Source: Candidatus Krumholzibacteriota bacterium (GTDB taxonomy: Bacteria; Krumholzibacteriota; Krumholzibacteriia; LZORAL124-64-63). Taken from it: a stretch of DNA of 39,813 bases. The number at the start of each line of letters is the position of its first letter. Positions within the stretch are counted from its first letter, which is position 1. Shown piece after piece: positions 32,968 through 39,813 of the stretch. The notes under the pieces were generated by a model. That model was not told the origin of the DNA. It saw nothing but the letters and a program-made list of their open reading frames with translations, and made no database searches. The position numbers were made by a program, and so were the translations under genes. The DNA is taken from NCBI GenBank assembly GCA_024277025.1, contig JAJRWA010000047.1:1-39813 (forward strand). The letters run 5' to 3'.

Positions 32968-35250
32968 ATGAGAACTCTCTCCCTGGCCGGCGCCGTCTTG
33001 TGGCTGTGGGCCGCCCTGTCGGCCCACGCGGCCGCCCCGCGCCTGGACGACATGACCATCACCGTCACGCCCGACCATCCGCGTGAATTCATATTCACGG
33101 ACAAGGGCGCGGCCCACCTGTCCGGCGAGGCCGTCGGGCCGGATACGCGCAGCTACCACGGCTTCTACATCGCGATGCACGAGGTCGTCGACGGCTGGGA
33201 ACTGCGGCTGGCGGACGGCACCGTGGTCGGTCCGCAGACCGCTGTCTCCGCCGAGGTCTCACCCGACCAGCTGGTGCGCCGGCACCGTCTGGCGTCCGGC
33301 GAGGTGATCACCGAGACCGTCCGGCTGTTTGACCGGGAAAATGGGTTCCAGGTGGCCTACGAAGGTGTTCCGGGCGGCGAGTTCGCCTTTGTACCACGAC
33401 TGGACATGCGCTTCCTGTGGAAGGTCGGCAAACCAGCCTATCAAGTGGAGTGGCGCAACGGCACGCTGACCGCCTGTCGCGCCGACGCCGTCAATCGTGC
33501 CCCCGATCCGGGCCACCCCGCCTGGCTGGCCGTCGCGGTGGCCGGTACGGACCGCTTCGTGCCGGTGGGCCGCCACCTCGACACGACGTACCCCAAGGGC
33601 CGGGCGCGCCGCGCCATGGACCACGCTTCGCCGTACCTGCCGGGGGACCTGGTCGGCCGGATTCCCCAGCGAATCCCCGTGGGACGGGTCGAAGCCTTCT
33701 TTGCCGCGGACACGTCGGCGGCCGCCGCCACGGCGCGGGCCCACCGCCTGCGCAACGAACAATTCGCCCTGCGGGACGCCCGTCGCCGGCGGCTGCAGAA
33801 ACTTGTCGACGACAGCGCCGTGACCACCGGTGTGCAGCGCGACGACACGGCCCTGGCCTGGGCCCGCGTCTCGCTGGACAACCTGATCATGGACCAGCGC
33901 GGACCGGGGATTTACGCTGGGTTTTACTGGTTCACGACCTATTGGGGCCGCGACACCTTCATCACTCTGCCCGGCGCGAGCGTGGTCAGCGGCGACTTCA
34001 CGACAGCGGAAACCTTGCTGCGCTCGTTCGCCGAATTCCAGGATACTGATCCGGCCAGCTTGCGCCAGGGCCGCGTGCCCAATTTCGTCACCGTGGACCA
34101 GGTGCAGTACGCGAGCATCGACGGCACCTGGTGGTTCGTGCGCGCCCTGGACGAGTTGTGGCGGCAGTCGGGCGATAACGGGTTCGCGGCCGGGATGGCC
34201 CCGGTAGTCTACCGGGCCGTGGCCGGAGCCCTGGCCCACGCCGTCGATGGGAAGGGTTTTCTGACCCACGGCGACGGCGAGACGTGGATGGACGGCGGTG
34301 GCGAGGAGCATCCGTATTCGCCGCGGGGCAACCGGGCTGTCGAAGTCCAGGCCCTGTGGCATCGCGGCCTGTTGACGGCAGCCCGGCTGGCCGCGCGGTT
34401 TCCGGACGTGCCGGGAGCCCGCGCCGACTACCGGGATCTGGCCGACCGGCTGGCGGCGAATTTCCAGCAGGAATTCTGGGACCAGGGGCGGCTCGTCGAT
34501 CATCTGAACGTCGACGGCAGCCGGGACACGCAGTTGCGTCCCAACACGCTACTGGCCGTCCTGGCCTCGCCGTCGCTGTTCGACGCGGGGCAGAGGCAGG
34601 CCATCACCAAGCTGGCCGGCGCCGAACTGGTGCGTCCCTGGGGAGTGCTTTCGCTCAACGCCGAAGATGCGGACTTCCATCCCCGCCACCTGAATCTGGC
34701 CGAATACTACTACGACGAAGCCTACCACAACGGCGATGTCTGGCTGTGGCTGAGCGGCAGCTACGTATCGGCCCTGAATTCTCCCCGCCAGGGATTCGGG
34801 CAGACGGCCATGCTGCTGAACGAGGTCATGGACACCGGCGCGGTCGGCACGATCCAGGAAATCCGGGACGGGGCGGCGGCGGACAGCGATGACGAGTTCG
34901 GCGGGGCAACGAGCCAGGCCTGGTCCCTGGCCGAACTTTTGCGCAACGTTGTGCAGGACTACGCCGGCCTGAAGGTCGATTTGACGGCCGACCCGCCGCT
35001 GATCGAGCTGAAGCCCTCCCTGCCCGCGGACTGGCCGCAACTGAAGGTGCGCACGCGCATCGGCGGGCACGACTGTCTGGTGATGCCCGGCACCGGCGAC
35101 GGCAGCGGCCCCGGCCTCTGGTTCAACGGCCAGGTGCCGCGCAAGTGGGTGTTTCGCTGGCAGTGGGCAAAGGGCGAGCCGCGCACCGGCCGGATCGAGA
35201 TTGATACTTCGGCGCCCGACGGCTGGCAACGTCGCGTGGTGTGGCAGTAG
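32968..35250 (+). CDS. Exported glycogen-debranching-type enzyme (amylo-alpha-1,6-glucosidase domain)
   Basis: A 760-residue exported protein. A signal peptide (about 1-22, LSAHAAAP) is followed by a beta-rich N-terminal domain (about 25-270) and an alpha/alpha-barrel domain of the GDE_C / amylo-1,6-glucosidase type (about 285-700). Diagnostic segments are [34 protein letters not shown] with Glu438 and Asp442, [21 protein letters not shown] and [14 protein letters not shown]. These enzymes release glucose from alpha-1,6 stubs of trimmed glycogen or limit dextrins. The family is normally cytoplasmic; the signal peptide implies periplasmic or outer action here. AAAGGA lies 8 bases before the ATG, overlapping the end of malK. 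A related GH15/GH37-type glucosidase is the main alternative. Confidence 0.87.
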   Translation: MRTLSLAGAVLWLWAALSAHAAAPRLDDMTITVTPDHPREFIFTDKGAAHLSGEAVGPDTRSYHGFYIAMHEVVDGWELRLADGTVVGPQTAVSAEVSPDQLVRRHRLASGEVITETVRLFDRENGFQVAYEGVPGGEFAFVPRLDMRFLWKVGKPAYQVEWRNGTLTACRADAVNRAPDPGHPAWLAVAVAGTDRFVPVGRHLDTTYPKGRARRAMDHASPYLPGDLVGRIPQRIPVGRVEAFFAADTSAAAATARAHRLRNEQFALRDARRRRLQKLVDDSAVTTGVQRDDTALAWARVSLDNLIMDQRGPGIYAGFYWFTTYWGRDTFITLPGASVVSGDFTTAETLLRSFAEFQDTDPASLRQGRVPNFVTVDQVQYASIDGTWWFVRALDELWRQSGDNGFAAGMAPVVYRAVAGALAHAVDGKGFLTHGDGETWMDGGGEEHPYSPRGNRAVEVQALWHRGLLTAARLAARFPDVPGARADYRDLADRLAANFQQEFWDQGRLVDHLNVDGSRDTQLRPNTLLAVLASPSLFDAGQRQAITKLAGAELVRPWGVLSLNAEDADFHPRHLNLAEYYYDEAYHNGDVWLWLSGSYVSALNSPRQGFGQTAMLLNEVMDTGAVGTIQEIRDGAAADSDDEFGGATSQAWSLAELLRNVVQDYAGLKVDLTADPPLIELKPSLPADWPQLKVRTRIGGHDCLVMPGTGDGSGPGLWFNGQVPRKWVFRWQWAKGEPRTGRIEIDTSAPDGWQRRVVWQ

Positions 35251-35273
35251 GATCGGCGCGGGAGCAACCGAAA

Positions 35274-38200
35274 GTGTCAACCAGCCCCCCGCTCAGGATC
35301 CGCGGTGCCCGCACCCACAACCTGCGCGACATCGACCTGGACCTCCCCCGCAACCGGCTGGTCGTGATCACCGGCGTGTCCGGCTCCGGCAAATCATCCC
35401 TGGCCTTCGACACGATCTGCCGCGAGGGACAACGCCGCTACCTGGAGTCGTTCTCCAACCGGGCGCGCCTGCTGCTGGGCAAACTGGGCCAGCCGGATGT
35501 CGACAGCATCGACAACCTCAGCCCGGCCATCGCCCTGGACCAGAAAACAGCCGGGCGCAATCCCCGTTCTACCGTCGGCACCAGCAGCGAACTGTACAGC
35601 TACCTGCGGCTGCTGTTTGCCCGGCTGGGCACTGCCGCCGACGGTGAGAAACGCCACCGCTCCGACTTCTCGTTCAACAGCACCGGCGCCTGCCCGGCCT
35701 GTCAGGGTCTCTGCGTGCAGGACACCATCGACCACGAACTGCTGATTGCCGATCCGGACCGGACCCTGCGTCAGGGCGCGCTGGTCATCACCACGGACAG
35801 CGGCTACATCATCTACTCCCAGGTCACGATGGAGGTGTTGAACCAGGTCTGCCAGGCCCACGGCTTCGACGTGGACATCCCGTGGCGCGAGCTGACTGCC
35901 GAGCAGCGCCAGATCGTGCTCTACGGCAGCGACCGGCTTGAGATCCCCTTCGGCAAACACACCCTCGAATCCCGCCTGAAGTGGAGCGGCATCACGGCCC
36001 GGCCGCGCCAGACCGGCAAGTACGGCGGCATCGTCCCGGTCATGACCCGGATTCTCAAGCTGGACCGCAACCGGAATATCCTGCGCTTCGTGCGCACCGT
36101 GCGCTGCCCCGACTGTGACGGCACCCGCTTGAACCAGCGGGCACGATCGGTCAGCTTTGCCGACCGGACGATCGCCGCCTTCAGCGCCATGTCCGTTGCG
36201 GGTCTCGACAGGTTTTTTACCGACCACCGGTTCGCACCGGCCCAGGCGGACGCCGGCCAGGCCATCGCCGGCGAGATCCGCCGCCGCGCCGGGCTGCTGC
36301 TGGATCTGGGTCTGGGCTACCTGACTCTCGACCGCGACACCCCTTCGCTGTCCGGTGGCGAAGCCCAGCGCATCCGGCTGGCGGCCATTGCCGGGTCCGG
36401 ATTGCGCGGCATGACCTATGTCCTGGACGAACCGTCGCTCGGCCTGCACCCCCACGACCAGCAACGCCTGCTGCGGGTGTTGCGGCGCCTGGTCAACCAG
36501 GGCAACTCGGTGCTCGTGGTCGAACACGACCGCCAGACCATGCTCGCGGCCGACTGGCTGGTCGATATCGGACCGGGCGCCGGACGCCGCGGTGGCGCCG
36601 TGCTGTACAGCGGCCCGACCAGCGGGCTGCTGGCCGACAGCGAGGATCCGCTTGTGCTGTCCAGCCCCACGCGCGCGCACCTGCGTGGGGACACCACCCC
36701 GGCCACCCCTTCACCACGCAAGGACGCCGGCTGTTTCACGGTTCGTGACGCCAGACGGCACAACCTGCGCGGGCTGAACGTTGATTTCCGGCTGGCGGCC
36801 ATCAACGTCGTCACCGGCATCTCGGGCGCCGGCAAGTCGTCTCTGCTCGGTGAGTTGAGTGCGGCCGTGGACCGAGCCCGCGCCGAGGACACCACACCGT
36901 TGCGCAAAGTTGTGACCATCGACCAGAAGCCCATCGGACGCACTCCGCGCAGCAACGCCGCCACGTACACCGGTTTGTTCGATCACCTGCGGACCCTGTT
37001 CGCCGCCCAGCCCCGGGCCCGCGCACTGGGTCTGGGCAAGGGGCAGTTCTCCTTCAACAACAAGGGCGGCCGCTGTCCGGTTTGCGAGGGGGCGGGCGTC
37101 CAGCGCCTGGGCATGCACTTTCTCGGGGATGTGGAAGTCCCCTGTCCCGGGTGCGGCGGCAAGCGGTTCGGCGAACAGATCCTCAGTGTCACCTACAACG
37201 GCCTGAATATCAGCGACGTGCTGGCCCTGCCGTTGGGCGAAGCGGCTGATTTCCTGGCCGACCAACCCCGACTGGCCCCCTACCTCGACCGGTTGGTGGA
37301 ACTGGGCCTGGGCTACCTGAGCCTCGGGCAGCCCTCGACCACGCTTTCGGGCGGCGAAGCCCAGCGGGTCAAGCTGGCCGCCGAGCTGCACGGCACCCGC
37401 ACCCGCGACACTCTCTACATCCTGGACGAGCCGACGACGGGCCTCCACGCCGCGGACATCGACGTGCTGCTCGCCGCTCTGGACCGCTTGGCTGCCGGTG
37501 GCGGCACCGTGGTCGTCAGCGAGCACAGCAGCGCTTTCATCCGGTTCGCCGACCGGGTGATCGACCTGGGTCCGGGCAGTGGCGCTGACGGCGGACAGCT
37601 CGTCTTTGTCGGTGGGCCGGACCAGTTGGCCGCCTGCCCGGCCTCCCTCACCGGCCGTTACCTCAACGGCGCCGACCGTTCGCCACCCACGCCCGCCGAC
37701 GAGCAACCCACCGCCGACGATCAGCCCATCGAGTTGCTGGGCGTGCAGACCCACAACCTGCAAAATCTCGACGTCAGCATCCCCGTCGGCCGGATCACGG
37801 TGGTGACCGGCGTCTCGGGCAGCGGCAAGTCATCCCTGGCGATGGACACCCTCTTTGCCGAGGGCCGCAGCCGCTACGCCGAGAATTTCTCGACCTACCT
37901 CCGGCAGCAACTGGCCGGCCGCAGCGGCGCCAGCCTCGCGGACAGCCGCGGCCTGATGCCCACGGTGGCCATCGGGCAGACCGGATCGACGGTCAACCCG
38001 CGGTCCACCGTGGCCACCGGCGCGGATATCCATCCCTTGCTGCGGCTGTTGCTGTCCCGCGGCGGCCAGGGTTTTGCCGGCATCCAGCGACCGCGCGCCG
38101 CCTTCTTCTCGTTCAATCAACACGAAGGCGCCTGCCCGGTCTGCCGCGGCCTGGGCCGGATCACGACCTGCGATCCCGACAAGCTGGTCACCGACCGCAC

Positions 38201-39813
38201 CGTCTCCCTGCTGGCCGGAGCAATGGATGGCCACAAGACCGGACGCTTCTACGGCGAACCGGCCGGCCAGTTCACCGCCACGCTGCAGCAGGTCGGACGT
38301 GAGCTGGGCTGGGATTTCTCGCAGCCCTGGCAGGAACTGCCGCCGGCGGCCCGGAAGCTTGCCATGCACGGGGCCGGCGCACGCGAATTCGACGTCGTCT
38401 GGCAATTCAAGCGCGGCCGCAACGAAGGTGAACACAAGTTCAGCGGCCGGTGGCCCGGGTTCTGTGGACTGGTCGACGCGGAGTACGAACGCAAGCACGC
38501 GGACCGCCGCGGCCAGAGCATGCTCGCAGTCATGAGCGAAAAATCCTGCCCGGCTTGCGACGGGCGCCGCCTGCGGCCCGAGGTTGTGGCTGTCACCTGC
38601 GCGGGTATGTCCATCGCGGACATGTGCGCCCTGAGTGTCGATCAGGCCCGCGAATTCTTTGCCGACAACCGCCACCGTGATCTGGCGCCTTTCGGCCAGC
38701 TGTGTGACGAACTGTCCCGCCGTCTGGCCACCCTGCAGCAAGTGGGCCTCGGCTACCTGAACCTGGACCGCCGGGCCGATTCGCTGGCCACCGGCGAGCA
38801 GCGGCGACTGCGCCTGGCCCGGCAACTGGGCACCGGGCTGCACGGCGTGACCTATGTCCTGGACGAACCAACCCTCGGGCTGCACCCGCGTGACACGCAG
38901 CGCCTGTGGCGGGTGCTGACCGAGCTGCGTGATCAGGGCAATACCCTGGTGCTGGTCGAGCACGACCCGGAGGTGATCCTGGCCGCCGACCATGTGATCG
39001 ACCTCGGTCCCGGCGCCGGAAGCGGCGGCGGCCGGATCATGGCCCAGGGCACACCGGCCGACATCATGGCCGCGGCAGACTCGGTGACCGGGCGCTGTCT
39101 GCGCGAATTGCCCGACCCGGCGGTCCCGGTCACCACACCGGCCGCCGCGCCGGATTCACCACCGATCCTGATCCGGCGCGCCCGATGTCACAACCTGCGG
39201 GACATCGACGTAGCGATTCAGACCGGTTGCCTGACGGCCGTCACCGGCGTGTCCGGCAGCGGCAAGACCAGCCTGGTTTTCGGCACCCTGGCCCAGAGCG
39301 CCCTGCGCGGCCGCCCCGTGGCCTGCGACTCGGTCGCCGGCTGCGACCGGTTTCAGCAGACGGTCATTGTCGGACCCGGCCCCGCCGGTGGTCCCGGCGG
39401 CGGCACACCGGCCACCGCAGCCGGACTCGCCAAACCGATCCGGGCCCTGCTGGCCGGTACCGGGCAGGCCCGGCAGGCAAGTCTCACGAGCCGGCATTTT
39501 GCCACCACCGGGCGCGGTGGCCGCTGCGAAACGTGCCAGGGCCGCGGCCAGATCACCACCGGCCTGGACTTCCTGCCGGACGTGCGAGCGACGTGTCCCG
39601 CCTGCCAGGGCCAGGGCTTCACGCCGGAAGTGCTGGCCTGCCGTTGGCACAACCGGAACATCGCCGCCATCCTCGGCCTGACGATCACCGAAGCCCTGGA
39701 TTTTTTTCGGGACCAGCAGAAAATCGCTCCCCGGCTGCAGTTGCTGCACGACGTGGGCCTGTCGTATCTGACGCTGGGCCAGCCCACGCGCACTCTTTCG
39801 GGCGGTGAACGCC
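35274..39813 (+). CDS. uvrA: Tandem UvrA2-type protein with four ABC half-domains (3' end outside window)
   Basis: At least 1513 residues, open to the window edge. Four Walker A motifs lie at about 34 (GVSGSGKSS), 515 (GISGAGKSS), 846 and 1325, and signatures at 359 (LSGGE), 691 (LSGGE), 1171 (LATGE) and 1508 (LSGGE). The first and second pairs repeat with a period of about 812 residues, so two whole UvrA-like units are fused. Typical UvrA units are about 940 residues. Here LFARLG runs almost directly into [12 protein letters not shown], so the UvrB-binding domain is missing, as in UvrA2/DrrC-type proteins. Zinc-type CxxC pairs occur in the insertions (CPAC, CPDC, CPVC, CPGC, CETC). Start: GTG with GGGAG 9 bases upstream, 23 bases after the debranching gene. 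UvrA binds damaged DNA as a dimer; this chain could be a built-in dimer. Link to glucan metabolism is not evident. Confidence 0.9.
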   Translation, partial: MSTSPPLRIRGARTHNLRDIDLDLPRNRLVVITGVSGSGKSSLAFDTICREGQRRYLESFSNRARLLLGKLGQPDVDSIDNLSPAIALDQKTAGRNPRSTVGTSSELYSYLRLLFARLGTAADGEKRHRSDFSFNSTGACPACQGLCVQDTIDHELLIADPDRTLRQGALVITTDSGYIIYSQVTMEVLNQVCQAHGFDVDIPWRELTAEQRQIVLYGSDRLEIPFGKHTLESRLKWSGITARPRQTGKYGGIVPVMTRILKLDRNRNILRFVRTVRCPDCDGTRLNQRARSVSFADRTIAAFSAMSVAGLDRFFTDHRFAPAQADAGQAIAGEIRRRAGLLLDLGLGYLTLDRDTPSLSGGEAQRIRLAAIAGSGLRGMTYVLDEPSLGLHPHDQQRLLRVLRRLVNQGNSVLVVEHDRQTMLAADWLVDIGPGAGRRGGAVLYSGPTSGLLADSEDPLVLSSPTRAHLRGDTTPATPSPRKDAGCFTVRDARRHNLRGLNVDFRLAAINVVTGISGAGKSSLLGELSAAVDRARAEDTTPLRKVVTIDQKPIGRTPRSNAATYTGLFDHLRTLFAAQPRARALGLGKGQFSFNNKGGRCPVCEGAGVQRLGMHFLGDVEVPCPGCGGKRFGEQILSVTYNGLNISDVLALPLGEAADFLADQPRLAPYLDRLVELGLGYLSLGQPSTTLSGGEAQRVKLAAELHGTRTRDTLYILDEPTTGLHAADIDVLLAALDRLAAGGGTVVVSEHSSAFIRFADRVIDLGPGSGADGGQLVFVGGPDQLAACPASLTGRYLNGADRSPPTPADEQPTADDQPIELLGVQTHNLQNLDVSIPVGRITVVTGVSGSGKSSLAMDTLFAEGRSRYAENFSTYLRQQLAGRSGASLADSRGLMPTVAIGQTGSTVNPRSTVATGADIHPLLRLLLSRGGQGFAGIQRPRAAFFSFNQHEGACPVCRGLGRITTCDPDKLVTDRTVSLLAGAMDGHKTGRFYGEPAGQFTATLQQVGRELGWDFSQPWQELPPAARKLAMHGAGAREFDVVWQFKRGRNEGEHKFSGRWPGFCGLVDAEYERKHADRRGQSMLAVMSEKSCPACDGRRLRPEVVAVTCAGMSIADMCALSVDQAREFFADNRHRDLAPFGQLCDELSRRLATLQQVGLGYLNLDRRADSLATGEQRRLRLARQLGTGLHGVTYVLDEPTLGLHPRDTQRLWRVLTELRDQGNTLVLVEHDPEVILAADHVIDLGPGAGSGGGRIMAQGTPADIMAAADSVTGRCLRELPDPAVPVTTPAAAPDSPPILIRRARCHNLRDIDVAIQTGCLTAVTGVSGSGKTSLVFGTLAQSALRGRPVACDSVAGCDRFQQTVIVGPGPAGGPGGGTPATAAGLAKPIRALLAGTGQARQASLTSRHFATTGRGGRCETCQGRGQITTGLDFLPDVRATCPACQGQGFTPEVLACRWHNRNIAAILGLTITEALDFFRDQQKIAPRLQLLHDVGLSYLTLGQPTRTLSGGER

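Overview
The window is GC-rich bacterial chromosome, and nearly all of it is one locus for capturing, degrading and importing starch- or glycogen-like alpha-glucans. Three predicted secreted proteins end in a FlgD-like / type IX secretion (T9SS)-type C-terminal domain with the motifs NPFNP or NPFSPNGDG, one gene encodes a PorV/PorQ-like outer-membrane protein, and there are two other predicted outer-membrane barrels. No SusC/SusD pair is present. This combination suggests a Gram-negative member of the FCB supergroup outside classical Bacteroidota (for example a Krumholzibacteriota- or Eisenbacteria-like lineage). That placement is inference.

Layout. (1) 1-129: C-terminal end of an IS630-type transposase, cut by the window edge. 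(2) 150-13383, minus strand, transcribed right to left: malE-malF-malG-lipoprotein (overlapping genes), then a strong promoter, a secreted GH57 enzyme with a sorting domain, a large multidomain secreted protein, a rho-independent terminator, a CBM48-esterase and a phosphohexomutase. (3) 13505-24965, plus strand: a giant multidomain surface protein split by an in-frame TAG, a PorV-like protein overlapping it by 4 bases, a predicted beta-barrel, a second barrel carrying two N-terminal CBM48 (glycogen-binding) modules, and a CBM48 lipoprotein. (4) 25043-29483, minus strand: a secreted protein with two CBM20-like modules, and a secreted GH13 amylase with three tandem CBM48 modules. (5) 29870-35250, plus strand: a GH13 lipoprotein with a CBM48-like module, the MalK-type ATPase and an exported glycogen-debranching-type enzyme. 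(6) 35274-end, plus strand: a UvrA-like protein made of two tandem UvrA2-type units with four ABC half-domains, cut by the right edge.

How the genes could work together (inference): surface and lipid-anchored CBM48/CBM20 proteins and sorted enzymes (GH57, GH13) bind and cut alpha-glucan outside the cell. Barrels, one with glycan-binding modules probably facing the periplasm, pass oligosaccharides inward. The periplasmic debranching enzyme trims branches. MalEFG with MalK imports maltodextrins, and the phosphohexomutase links glucose-1-phosphate to central metabolism. CBM48-type modules occur eight times in five different proteins. The strongest candidates for something undescribed are the CBM48-barrel operon, the in-frame amber codon in the giant surface protein, and the double-length UvrA2-type protein. 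No transcription regulator, tRNA, rRNA or CRISPR array was seen.
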